Both the position numbers and the translations under genes were made by a program. The notes beneath the pieces were generated by a model, which saw nothing but the letters and a program-made list of their open reading frames with translations, had not been told where the DNA came from and did not search any database. This document shows, piece by piece, positions 31,706 through 44,472 of a DNA stretch of 64,000 nucleotides. Each line of letters begins with the position of its first letter. The first letter of the stretch is position 1. Origin of the DNA: Mesostigma viride (taxonomy: Eukaryota; Streptophyta; Mesostigmatophyceae; Mesostigmatales; Mesostigmataceae); assembly GCA_009746045.1 (NCBI GenBank), contig RPFO01000115.1:802474-866473 (forward strand), given 5' to 3'.

Positions 31706-33409
31706 CGGGATCCGCTGCTGAAAGTTCTAACGTGAAAATTACGATGCATTATTAAGGTATTATTACATGGAGGATTGCAATCATTGCATTGTCACTTGCT
31801 TCCCATCTGATATTGTGACGTATAAACTTGTCAAAAGGTTTATGGGCTAAGTGAGCTTATGTAGGGAACATTGCAACTGGTCAGGACAAGCCTATCCATG
31901 CATACAAGGCCATATAGAGAAGGCAACACCGTTACATCACAAGAGAAAACACCATATCTGGGATGGATATGCTGGCATTGCAGACGCCTTCTCCAGTGAT
32001 CATGATGGGCCACATCTGAAAAGTATTCAGCACAGGACAGACGGCCTACTTGAGCACATCACTTAGCGCTGGAGTGACTGGGCAATCATGGCCAGTATAC
32101 AAGCCCAAGTGCATGCACCGCTGCATACTTCAAGTTGCAAACTGGTATGAACTAAACCGTCCTAACAGGCCAGCATGCTACCGGTCTTCGGAATTAAGAT
32201 GGGCAAAACATTTCTGCAGCAGTACCCGCGCCGTGCCACTGCCACACGTGCACGCGTAACAGCTTGCATGCGCCCAGCATGGACACAGGCTAGGGCATCC
32301 TGATGTACAGTGGGAAGGACCCACCAATTCTTGACCATGTTGTGTCGTGTGCCTTGGCCTTACCTGGCAGGACAAGCTCTTGCCCTACCACTGTTGTTTG
32401 TACAAGCCATGGAAGGGTCATCGCATCACAGCAGGCTGGGATCAGGGAGGTCTTGCCGCCCACTGCATATGCACGCAACACCAGTAACCGCCAGCAGCAG
32501 CCTACACAGGCTTGCGACGACATGCTACCTTGCAACGCGGATGCCGCCCCACATAAGGACAGACCCACCATGAAGTCTTTATCCTGGCAACCGCCACGCA
32601 GCTGGGGTCGCCAATAGGGAGCTGGGATCAGCCACGGGCGGCAGGCGTGTCGCCAATCACCACACATCACTGGCCACGGCCGTCCTCTGGGAACACGACG
32701 TGAAGGGCAGGCGCAACCATGGGTGAGAACCACTTGGTGGCAACACTCCACAGGGTCGGCTGCCCCCCCCGAAAAGCCGAGGGGCCCACGCAGCGCGGGC
32801 ATGTGTGGGATGCCGTCATTGGTCTCTCACAGTGTAGCCGGTCGGGCCAACCGCAATACTCGGCGCACTGTTCGTTTCCAGGTTTCTCTTCTCCCTGCCA
32901 TTCCTGGCACTGCATTGGCCAGGCACTCCACGCCTACTGAACGCTGGCGCCCCACACACTTACTTGCGATCTGCAGAAGCCACCTGCCTGGCTCGCCAGC
33001 TGTCCCTGTGCACCACCATGGCAGGAGTTGTTCGCCACCAAGGGCTCCAATCTCCATGCACAGACGACCCACACATACCTCTCTTCTGCATCGGCAGTGC
33101 AGCGCTGGCATGGGAGCGGCGGAGGATCTCATGGCGTCATCGCAACACCACCGGTGCCATCCCCACAGGCACCAGGGAACCGGGTGGGTTGTCGCATCCA
33201 GCACTTGAAGTCTAAACCTGGGTGGGTTGTCGCATCCAGCACTTGAAGTCTAAACCCGACGATAGGAGGGGTAGCTGCTGTGCAAAGCAGCAACATGGGT
33301 ACCGCGCCACCTGAATACATAAGCGAATAACGGCGACACATAGAGCTGGATATTTCAGAGCGCGAGCTATACTGGTGTGCTCCATAATGGCCAGCTGCCT
33401 GTCGGGCCC
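31706..33409. other. Unassigned region downstream of the GT29 gene
   Basis: Several medium open frames on both strands (e.g. 32290-32802 minus, 32723-33208 plus) overlap each other and show no domain. I cannot support a gene. A 38-bp direct duplication (GGTGGGTTGTCGCATCCAGC...) occupies about 33182-33258. Confidence 0.35.
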
Positions 33410-36400
33410 TCAGTGTACGAGGTTGATGTAGCCGTTCTTGGCCAGCTGTTCGTAGAGCGACACCTCGTGCTGGAATGGGTGTACCTTCTCGCGCCCCTTT
33501 GCGGGCCGCTCCCAGTCGTAGTAGTGCGGGCGGGACGTGCGCGAGAAGTAGCTGCTGAACTGCGGGGCTCGCGACGCAGGTGGCGCAAGGCAGTGCGACG
33601 CAAGGAAAGTGTGGCGCGAGAAAGGGCGGGCCGCGTCGACACACCCACGGGCCACACACACATGCAAACGCACAGGCGGTACACACGGGAGCAAGAACAC
33701 GCAGGCAAGCATGTGCAGCATAAGCGACTGGCTACAGCATATAAACAATACGCCGCCCCCCTTGGTGTGGCAGAGCATGCAATGAGCGAAATGAATAAAT
33801 GCTGGATGCAGGGGACAGCCAGTGGCACCGTCCCTACAACCTCAACCCTGAACCCCCAGCCCCAAACCCCAACACCACGATTCCTGAACCTAAAATACTA
33901 GATCCTAGACTCTACGGTCCGAAGCATGCATGAATACCAGCCTGCATCGCACTTGAAACGTCCACGTCAGCCGCTGATAAAGCTGAGGGGCTAGCACTTT
34001 GGTGAAACAGCTTCCAAATGCTCAAGCTGCACCACACGCCATCATTCGTTGTCAATGACAACCAACCATAAGGCGCTCATAACAGGAACCTCTTGCCCGT
34101 TGTCAATGACAACCAACCATAAGGCGCTCATAACAAGAACCTCTTGCCCGCTGGGGGGCACATGTGTCGGCTCCCCTTCCACACAAACACCGGAAAAGCA
34201 AGCGAAGCGCGTGCTGGCAAAAAGACCAAAACCTGCAAAAAGAGGAACAGACGCCTACGCATGGCACCAAACTGTACGACAGCAGCACTGCAACATCCAG
34301 GCATCTGCCATCCTGCCCAGAGCCTTGCACCAAAGTGCAACACGCTAGCAGATGTACGAGTGAAAGCCTTGATGGTGGCATCAACGCGCTGGCGCTTAGT
34401 CCTCACACAGCAAGCCACTGGGCGACATTTGCGAGCAGGTGACTCACGTTGAATCCATAGACGTGGATCTTGTGGCAGAGCTTGAGCGCGAGGATGATGC
34501 CCACCAAGCCCGAGGATGGCTTGTGTCCGCTCTGCTTCACCCACTGGAGGAGGGACAGTCATGAGATGATGAGCACGATGCGAGCACACAGAAGCATATA
34601 TAACATGACCATGATGCAAGCAGCTGGGCATGGGGGGGCAGGCAGCATTCTCAAGCCGGGGGAATTGATCGCTTCCACTGCCTGGTCACCTGTTACATAT
34701 CCTTCTACCCTTTGCTCTGCCCCCTTGTCCCTCCTGCCTCACGTCTTAGATGCCATCCTGCCTCACGTCTTCGATGCCCTCCTGCCTCACGTGTTCGATG
34801 CCCTCCTGCCTCACGTCTTCGATGCCATCCTTCCTCACGTCTTCGATGCCCTCCTGCCTCATGTCTTCGATGCCCTCCTGCCTTATGTCTTCGATGCCAT
34901 CCTGCCTCACGTCTTCGATGCCCTCCTGCCTCACGTCTCCGATGCCATCCTGCCTCACGTCTTCGATGCCATCCTGCCTCACGTCTTCGATGCCCTCCTG
35001 CCTCACATCTTCGATGCCATCCTGCCTCACGTCTTCGATGCCCTCCTGCCTCACGTCTTCGATGCCATCCTTCCTCACGTCTTCGATGCCCTCCTGCCTC
35101 ACGCCTTCGATGCCATCCTGCCTCACGTCTTCGATGCCATCCTTCCTCACGTCTTCGATGCCCTCCTGCCTCACATCTCCGATGCCATCCTGCCTCACAT
35201 CTTCGATGCCATCCTGCCTCATGTCTTTGATGCCATCCTGCCTCACGTCTTCGATGCCATCCTGCCTCACGTCTTCGATGCCCTCCTGCCTCACGTCTTC
35301 GATGCCATCCTGCCTCACGTCTTCGATGCCATCCTGCCTCACGTCTTCGATGCCCTCCTGCCTCACATCTCCGATGCCATCCTGCCTCACGTCTTCGATG
35401 CCCTCCTGCCTCACGTCTCCGATGCCATCCTGCCTCACGTCTTCGATGCCATCCTGCCTCACGTCTTCGATGCCCTCCTGCCTCACGTCTTCGATGCCCT
35501 CCTGCCTCACGCCTTCGATGCCATCCTTCCTCACGTCTTCGATGCCATCCTTCCTCACGTCTTCGATGCCCTCCTGCCTCACATCTCCGATGCCATCCTG
35601 CCTCACATCTTCGATGCCCTCCTGCCTCATGTCTTCGATGCCATCCTGCCTCACGTCTCCGATGCCATCCTGCCTCACGTCTTCGATGCCCTCCTGCCTC
35701 ACATCTTCGAAGCCATCCTGCCTCACGCCTTCGATGCCATCCTGCCTCACGTCTTCGATGCCCTCCTGACTCACGTCTTCGATGCCATCCTGCCTCACGT
35801 CTTCGATGCCATCCTGACTCACATCTTCGATGCCATCCTTCCTCACGTCTTCGATGCCCTCCTGCCTCACGTCTTCGATGCCCTCCTGACTCACGTCTTC
35901 GATGCCCTCCTGACTCACGTCTTCGATGCCCTCCTGCCTCACATCTTCGATGCCATCCTGCCTCACGTCTTCGATGCCCTCCTGCCTCACATCTTCGAAG
36001 CCATCCTGCCTCACGTCTTCGATGCCCTCCTGCCTCACATCTCCGATGCCATCCTGCCTCACATCTTCGATGCCATCCTGCCTCATGTCTTTGATGCCCT
36101 CCTGCCTCACGTCTTCGATGCCATCCTGCCTCACGTCTTCGATGCCCTCCTGCCTCACGTCTTCGATGCCATCCTGCCTCACGTCTTCGATGCCATCCTG
36201 CCTCACGTCTTCGATGCCCTCCTGCCTCACATCTTCGAAGCCATCCTGCCTCACGTCTTCGATGCCCTCCTGCCTCACGTCATCCATGCCCTCCTGCCTC
36301 ACGCCTTCGATGCCCTCCTGCCTCACGTCTCCGATGCCATCCTGACTCACATCTTCAATGCCATCCTGCCTCACGTCTTCGATGCCCTCCTGCCTCACAT

Positions 36401-39400
36401 CTCCGATGCCATCCTGCCTCACATCTTCGATGCCATCCTGCCTCACGTCTTCGATGCCATCCTGCCTCACGTCTTCGATGCCATCCTGCCTCACGTCTTC
36501 GATGCCCTCCTGCCTCACATCTTCGAAGCCATCCTGCCTCACGTCTTCGATGCCCTCCTGCCTCACGTCTTCGATGCACTCCTGCCTCACGTCTTCGATG
36601 CCATCCCCCTGATCCAGCTTCCCCCCCCATTGCCCCTTCTCGCCGCCCCCTTTTGTACCCCCCCCCCCCTTCCCCCCGCGGTTTCCATAACCAACATTCC
36701 TCATCCCACCACCACCTACACCCTTTTCTTGCTGTTGCATCATGGAACCCTCCCCCTCTCCCTATTCAAAACACAATCAACCATCCTCCAAAAACAAATC
36801 CACCCTCCTCCCCGCCCACCCCTCACCAGCCACGTGTAGCATAGGAACTCAGGGTCGATCGCAAACGCCGACTCGGCGCGCTCCGGGTTGCGGATGATGG
36901 ACTTGACCCACTCCTTAATGTCGCTGTCGCGGATGGTAGCAATCGTGATCTCGCCCGCCTCTTTCGGCGCGCTCGCCGGGTTGTTGAGCAGCCGGAACGT
37001 GGTCTTGCTGCCCACAAACTGCTCGTAGCCTGCCAAGGCAGGGAGTGTGTTTTAAATGGACAGTGACATCCGTGAGGGGTGTGAATAGATCCAACCAAAG
37101 TAACAAAGTCCAGTTGGCAATCCACATGAATAGGCATGGTGCCTTGCTGCCCATAAAATGGCTCATAACCTGGGGGCTATCATATAGTCATGTCAACAGG
37201 GGCTAAAAGATTATGGACTTACGACTTTTGTTTTTGCAAAACTTAGCCCTAACCAGGAGAAGACAAGTGGAGAGCTCGAATACGTAAAACCGTCCGGTAA
37301 GTTAACCCTTGGGGGGAAAGACGAAGTCCACAAGGTACACATAAATTTTAGACACGATACAAGGCTGTTAGCCGTCATGACTGGAATTGTTCACGCCGCG
37401 CCCAATCCTGTAATCTCAGCCGTAGGATCGGCACGAACATCCCAGCAAAAGATAGGAGGCATGTAGGAGTTGAAATTGGAAACGCGTCTCGCGCGTGCGT
37501 TGAGATCTTCTGATCTCGCGAAGGAAGTGGCGCGGCGCCAGCGGGTCCATAGTCCCAACCATCTTTTTTAGGCACTTGCACTGTACACTGTACACCGGGG
37601 AAGTGGGGCTTTTTGCCTTCGAAAGGGTGTACACTTGGGACTTTGAATTTCGTATGAGGTGGTTTAAGTTTGTAAAAAATAAGACTGTTAAGTTTTTTAA
37701 AAAAAGACCAACATGTCAATAGGTAAAACAAAGAAGCATGTCGGGTTGTCAACACACAGGGGGCGGTTCGGTGCCTTGCTGGCCATGTAACTGCTCGTAG
37801 CTTTGCGGATGATGAAATAAGCATGTACACTCACGCGCCGATATGATTATCGGAAGTGTCTAACACACACCGATGCTGGTTTATAAATAGATGATAAGGG
37901 ACGAATGCAGTCCACGAACTGCTTTCAAAAAAGGCTGGCGATTCTTGGGAGTGGACGGCTGTAATGGAGATTATTGTCGAGCGCAGAGCTGAGAACAGTC
38001 TGAAGCACCTGCCCGGACGAGACAGCCTACAAATGCCTTGCAGAAGGCTCCAGCCCTGCTCGTACGTGCATCGCCGCTGTGGTGACACATTGTTCCCGCC
38101 GCCAGGAATGTCAGCATTGATTCTGCACATCCGAAGCAGCACCACACAGGGTGTTGAAACGAACATTCCTGAGTGCCTCCTGTGGGGTACGGTGGGACCC
38201 CTAAGATGACGCAACGCCACTCACCCTCCGTGATGCCAGCATTAAAACGGATGACAACACTGTGGCTGTCGATTTCAGCCCCGTGCTGTGACTCCAAGAG
38301 GGAGCCGCTGTTGCCCACCTGAAGACAACCAGGGGGTGGATCCGCGCAGGCACCTTGCAGACATCCAGTCATGGAAGTGATGTGGCATTTAGGGGGGCAA
38401 GGTGATGCCTTGGAATAGGGCAGCATGCAACATAGCACGAGAGGACAAGACCGGGCTCCCCCACGCTCGTCTAGAAGGAGGAGTGGCAGAGGGCGCCGCG
38501 TATGCATCCATTCCTTCTTCCACTTTGCCAGACGTACATTAACTAGGGAGAGTGTCCCTTGCATTCAGCAGCACGGCTACACTAGAGCATACACCGCAGT
38601 GCGCCGCAACATCAACCCCATGCATGCTGGAGCACCCATGCATCGTCCGCACATCGATGCGAACGTAACAACCAGCAATATGGCGGATCACGGAAGGGCC
38701 GCCATATTGCTATTAAGGGCAATGTACAGAACACGCAGGTTCACGAGTCCCTGGGAAAGGTATGCACCGCCCACCCTACCTCAAAGTCACCCCGAAGCAA
38801 CCCATATCAGTGCCGCCCCCCGTTTCTCAAAACCTGCAACCATTACCATAGGTGCTTTGAAGCACATGTGTCAACCCCACATTCCTCTCGACCACTCTCT
38901 GGTCCCACTGGGAGATCTATGGGGACGGCAGAAAAGCACAACAATTCATACGACTTCATACAACGGAATACCATGGATGACACTATAACATAATGGTTGT
39001 CTCCTTGATAACATAATGGTTGTCTACTTGGTAACATAATGGTTGTCTCCTTGATAACATAATGGTTGTCTCCTTGATAACATAATGGGCCACGACGGAA
39101 AAGAAAAAAAGGGTGCAGCAGAGGAATTCGTACGAAGACATGCTACCACAACCATGCTACCAGAACCATGCTACCAAACCATGCTACCAAAACCATGCTA
39201 CCAAAACCAAAACCATGCTACCAAAACCATGCTACCAAAACCATGCTACCAAACCATGCTACCAAAACCATGCTACCAAAACCATGCTACCAAAACCATG
39301 CTACCAAAACCATGCTACCAGACCATGCTACCAAAACCATGCTACCAAAACCATGCTACCAAACCATGCAACCAAAACCATGCTACCAAAACCATGCTAC

Positions 39401-42400
39401 CAAAACCATGCTACCAAAACCATGCTACCAAAACCATGCTACCAAACCATGCTACCAAACCATGCTACCAAAACCATGCTACCAAAACCATGCTACCAAA
39501 ACCATGCTACCAAAACCATGCTACCCAAACCATGCTACCAAAACCATACTACCAAAACCATGCTACCAAAACCATGCTACCAAACCATGCTACCAAAACC
39601 ATGCTACCAAAACCATGCTACCAAAACCATGCTACCAAAACCATGCTACCAAAACCATGCTACCAAAACCATGCTACCAAAACCATGCTACCAAAACCAT
39701 GCTACCAAAACCATGCTACCAAAACCATGCTACCAAAACCATGCTACCAAACCATGCTACCAAAACCATGCTACCAAAACCAAAACCATGCTACCAAAAC
39801 CATGCTACCAAAACAAAAACCATGCTACCAAACCATGCTACCAAAACCATGCTACCAAAACCATGCTACCAAAACCGTGCTACCAAAACCATGCTACCAA
39901 AACCATGCTACCAAAACCATACTACCAAAACCATGCTACCAAACCATGCTACCAAAACCATGCTACCAAAACCATGCTACCAAAACCATGCTACCAAGCC
40001 ATGCTACCAAAACCATGCTACCAAAACCATGCTACCAAAACCATGCTACCAAAACCATGCTACCAAAACCATGCTACCAAAACCATGCTACCAAAACCAT
40101 GCTACCAAAACCATGCTACCAAAACCATGCTACCAAAACCATGCTACCAAAACCATGCTACCAAACCATGCTACCAAAACCATGCTACCAAACCATGCGA
40201 CCAAAACCATGCTACCAAAACCATGCTACCAAACCATGCTACCAAAACCATGCTACCAAAACCATGCTACCAAACCATGCTACCAAAACCATGCTACCAA
40301 ACCATGCTACCAAACCATGCTACCAAAACCATGCTACCAAACCATGCTACCAAAACCATGCTACCAAAACCATGCTACCAAAACCATGCTACCAAAACCA
40401 TGCTACCAAAACCATGCTACCAAAACCATGCTACCAAAACCATGCTACCAAAACCATGCTACCAAACCATGCTACCAAACCATGCTACCAAAACCATGCT
40501 ACCAAAACCATGCTACCAAAACCATGCTACCAAAACCATGCTACCAAAACCATGCTACCAAAACCATGCTACCAAAACCATGCTACCAAAACCATGCTAC
40601 CAAAACCATGCTACCAAACCATGCTACCAAAACCATGCTACCAAACCATGCTACCAAAACCATGCTACCAAAACCATGCTACCAAACCATGCTACCAAAA
40701 CCATGCTACCAAAACCATGCTACCAAACCATGCTACCAAAACCATGCTACCAAACCATGCTACCAAACCATGCTACCAAAACCATGCTACCAAACCATGC
40801 TACCAAAACCATGCTACCAAAACCATGCTACCAAAACCATGCTACCAAAACCATGCTACCAAAACCATGCTACCAAAACCATGCTACCAAAACCATGCTA
40901 CCAAAACCATGCTACCAAACCATGCTACCAAACCATGCTACCAAAACCATGCTACCAAAACCATGCTACCAAAACCATGCTACCAAAACCATGCTACCAA
41001 AACCATGCTACCAAAACCATGCTACCAAACCATGCTACCAAAACCATGCTACCAAAACCATGCTACCAAAACCATGCTACCAAAACCATGCTACCAAAAC
41101 CATGCTACCAAAACCATGCTACCAAAACAAAAACCATGCTACCATAACCATGCTACCAAAACAAAAACCATGCTACCAAAACCATGCTACCATAACCATG
41201 CTACCAAAACAAAAACCATGCTACCAAAACCATGCTACCAAACCATGCTACCAAAACCATGCTACCAAAACCATGCTACCAAAACCATGCTACCAAAACC
41301 ATGCTACCAAAACAAAAACCATGCTACCAAAACCATGCTACCAAAACCATGCTACCAAAACCATGCTACCAAAACCATGCTACCAAAACCATGCTACCAA
41401 AACCATGCTACCAAAACCATGCTACCAAAACCATGCTACCAAAACCATGCTACCAAAACCAAAACCATGCTACCAAAACCATGCTACCAAAACCATGCTA
41501 CCAAAACAAAAACCATGCTACCATAACCATGCTACCAAAACAAAAACCATGCTACCAAAACCATGCTACCAAACCATGCTACCAAAACCATGCTACCAAA
41601 ACCATGCTACCAAAACCATGCTACCAAAACCATGCTACCAAAACCATGCTACCAAAACCATGCTACCAAAACCATGCTACCAAAACCATGCTACCAAAAC
41701 CATGCTACCAAAACCATGCTACCAAAACCAAAACCATGCTACCAAAACCATGCTACCAAAACCATGCTACCAAAACAAAAACCATGCTACCATAACCATG
41801 CTACCAAAACCAAAACCATGCTACCAAAACCATGCTACCAAACCATGCTACCAAAACCATGCTACCAAAACCATGCTACCAAAACCATGCTACCAAAACC
41901 ATGCTACCAAAACAAAAACCATGCTACCAAAACCATGCTACCAAAACCATGCTACCAAAACCATGCTACCAAAACCATGCTACCAAAACCATGCTACCAA
42001 AACCATGCTACCAAAACCATGCTACCAAAACCATGCTACCAAAACCATGCTACCAAACCATGCTACCAAACCATGCTACCAAAACCATGCTACCAAAACC
42101 ATGCTACCAAAACCATGCTACCAAAACAAAAACCATGCTACCAAAACCATGCTACCAAAACCATGCTACCAAACCATGCTACCAAAACCATGCTACCAAA
42201 ACCATGCTACCAAAACCATGCTACCAAAACCATGCTACCAAAACCATGCTACCAAAACCATGCTACCAGACCATGCTACCAAAACCATGCTACCAAAACC
42301 ATGCTACCAAAACCATGCTACCAAAACCATGCTACCAAAACCATGCTACCAAAACCATGCTACCAAAACCATGCTACCAAAACCATGCTACCAAACCATG

Positions 42401-44472
42401 CTACCAAACCATGCTACCATAACCATGCTACCAAAACCATGCTACGAAAACCATGCTACCAAAACAAAAACCATGCTACCATAACCATGCTACCAAAACC
42501 ATGCTACCAAAACCATGCTACCAAACCATGCTACCAAAACCATGCTACCAAAACCATGCTACCAAAACCATGCTACCAAAACCATGCTACCAAAACCATG
42601 CTACCAAAACCATACTACCAAAACCATGCTACCAAAACCATGCTACCAAAACCATGCTACCAAACCATGCTACCAAAACCATGCTACCAAAACCATGCTA
42701 CCAAAACCATGCTACCAAAACCATGCTACCAAAACCATGCAACCAAAACCATGCTACCAAAACCATGCTACCAAAACCATGCTACCAAAACCATGCTACC
42801 AAAACCATGCTACCAAAACCATGCTACCAAAACCGTGCTACCAAAACCATGCTACCAAACCATGCTTCCAAAACCATGCTACCACAACCATGCTACCACA
42901 ACCATGCTACCAAAACCATGCTACCAAAACCATGCTACCAAAACCATGCTACCAAAACCATGCTACCAAACCATGCTACCAAACCATGCTACCAAACCAT
43001 GCTACCCAACAACGCTACTCCCTCGTGGCGGCCACACACCACCGCACAGGTGTCGAAGATCCGCGCATCCTTGGAAGCGACGAACATGTCGCGCTCCGGC
43101 AGCACACTCTCCAAGTTCTTCACGCCGCGCAGCTCCCGGCAGTCCTTGAACTTGACCACGTGCGACCCGCCGCACGAGACAGGGGCGGACCGCCGCAGCG
43201 TCTGCTTGCTGAGGATGATGGGTACTGGCAGCTGGTACAACCGCGCCAGCTCGGCCGCTTCTGCCAGCTCAGCAGCGCCTTTGGGCTGAGGGGGTGGGGA
43301 AGGGGGGAAGGAGGGGGGCAGAGTTGTGGGGGCAACACAGGGGGTCATGAGTGGGAAAGGAGCATGGGCGGATCGGCTAGCCATTATGACCGTTCGCTAC
43401 GAAGCCAATTGGTTTGGCTCAAGAACACAAAAAAATAAACATGAACACTGCTCAAGCCATCGACTCCTGACTCAGCCATCCTTACTTCACCGTCCCATAT
43501 AAACATCTTTGTGTTTAGACGGTGGAGGCAGCATTAGTCATGAGGAAGGCGGCATGCTCTCGGCAATCGAAAGAGGACGAGTGACGGTTGGATGTGCCCA
43601 GCGCCGCGTGCATCTATTGTCCTGGTACCAACCTTTCCTCTTTCTCTTTGCATGCCCTGCCATTGACTGACCCTTCCCCTGCCCTGCCAGCACGCGCCAT
43701 TCCTTCTCTCCCTTTTCACACATTTTCATGATCCTTTTTGCAAAGTCCCCCACGCCTACCCAAAAGGCCGATGGCCCATCACAGGGAGTAAAGGTAAAGG
43801 GAATGACCTGCATCTTAAGGGGAGGGATGCCAGGCATGAGGCATGCAAGCGGGATACCGATCTGATGCTGGCATCCCAAATGCCTGGTCACTCAGCTGCG
43901 CAGCACGGAAGCAGCAATCCCACCAGGGTAGCCGGTTAAGCAAATCAAACCAGAATCCGTGCCCACGAGGCTTTTATATTTCAAAACCACCACCGCGCAA
44001 CCACCTGAGGGGGAGCTGGTGCCGGTGGCGTCTCATCTCCTTCTCCCTCTCCTGCCTGTTCGCCGTCCTCCCCTTCATTATTAGCAGAGTCATCACTCAA
44101 GCTCTGGTTGCCAATTCCATGCCGTGCTCGCATAAGCCGTGCTAGGAAGCCCCGGTCCCGTATGCGGCCCAATAACCCGGCCATGCCCCCTTCCAAATGT
44201 ACTTGACCCTGCATTGTCAACCCAAATGGCACCGAGCATGCGGAGACATGCCCTTTAGTATAGTGCTCACCCATACACTAGAAAGCAGGCATACTGTAAG
44301 TGATGATGAAGCACTTCCGTTCAAATGGATTACGCACCTCTTCAGCCGCTTCTGCTGCATCCGCCAGGGATTGCTCGACTATTCTCAGAAACAACATCAA
44401 GGAGCAGCAAAATAATATTACAACCGACAAGGAAGTAAAGCTAGGACGAATGCACCTCATTTTTACTTTCAC
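33410..44472 (-). CDS. GT29 sialyltransferase-like glycosyltransferase, 7 exons, 375 aa
   Basis: Exons (minus): 44472-44338, 44208-44005, 43285-43040, 38318-38225, 37029-36827, 34543-34448, 33559-33410. All six introns are GT-AG, phases join, and the total is 376 codons including stop. It is a type II Golgi protein by pattern: short basic N-terminus, signal anchor at residues about 14-31 (LSVVILFCCSLMLFLRI), then an acidic stem (about 40-113). Sialylmotif L spans residues about 193-240 (DTCAVVGNSGSLLES, EIDSHSVVIRFNAG, GYEQFVGSKTTFRLLN). Motif S is HKPSSGLVGIILALKLCHKI (301-325). Motif III is HYYD (338-341) and motif VS is H353-x4-E358. Cys193 and Cys317 are placed for the conserved disulphide. 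GT29 enzymes use CMP-sugars; in plants and algae the true donor (CMP-Kdo, Dha or other) is uncertain. 77% of the span is intron 3 plus intron 5 and the other introns, much of it satellite. The exon chain is strong; the 5' UTR is undefined. Confidence 0.9.
34047..34149. repeat. 51-bp direct duplication in GT29 intron 6
   Basis: Two tandem copies of a unit starting CGTTGTCAATGACAACCAAC, with one substitution. Each copy also holds a small palindrome GTTGTCAATGACAAC. Confidence 0.85.
34738..36606. repeat. 24-bp minisatellite, about 78 copies, in GT29 intron 5
   Basis: In gene (minus) sense each unit reads GTGAGGCAGGATGGCATCG + AAGAC, with an alternation of ATGG and AGGG forms and scattered substitutions. 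Because 24 is divisible by 3, long periodic frames arise on both strands; these are not proteins. Each unit includes GTGAGG, the same hexamer as the exon 5 splice donor (36826). The array occupies about 82% of the 2.28 kb intron. Confidence 0.95.
38990..39088. repeat. 23-bp repeat, 4 copies, in GT29 intron 3
   Basis: Units TAATGGTTGTCTCCTTGATA + ACA, four tandem copies with one variant (TACTTGG). It is adjacent to, but unrelated in sequence to, the large array that begins about 50 bp later. Confidence 0.85.
39139..43008. repeat. 13/14-bp satellite array, about 280 copies, in GT29 intron 3
   Basis: The core CCATGCTACC is spaced by AAAA (14-bp unit) or AAA (13-bp unit), with rarer longer spacers containing AAAACAAAAA. 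On the gene strand it reads GGTAGCATGGTTTT. The mixed 13/14 phase lets the array stay open for over 1,000 codons in one frame, but this is an artefact. It fills about 82% of the 4.72 kb intron and starts only about 31 bp inside the exon 3 donor (43039). Confidence 0.95.

Noticed and set aside
32290-33208. Overlapping 125-170 codon frames on both strands downstream of the GT29 gene
   Set aside because: No domain, no consistent exon chain, and frames overlap on opposite strands, so I do not call a gene.
34470-36839. 789-codon plus-strand and 665-codon minus-strand open frames of His/Pro/Leu- or Glu/Asp/Gly-rich repeats
   Set aside because: They are the 24-bp array read in frame; the locus is intron 5 of the minus-strand GT29 gene.
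39085-43438. Open frames up to 1,123 codons of repeated Asn/His/Ala/Thr/Lys and Cys/Tyr/Gln
   Set aside because: Artefact of the stop-free 13/14-bp satellite, inside GT29 intron 3.
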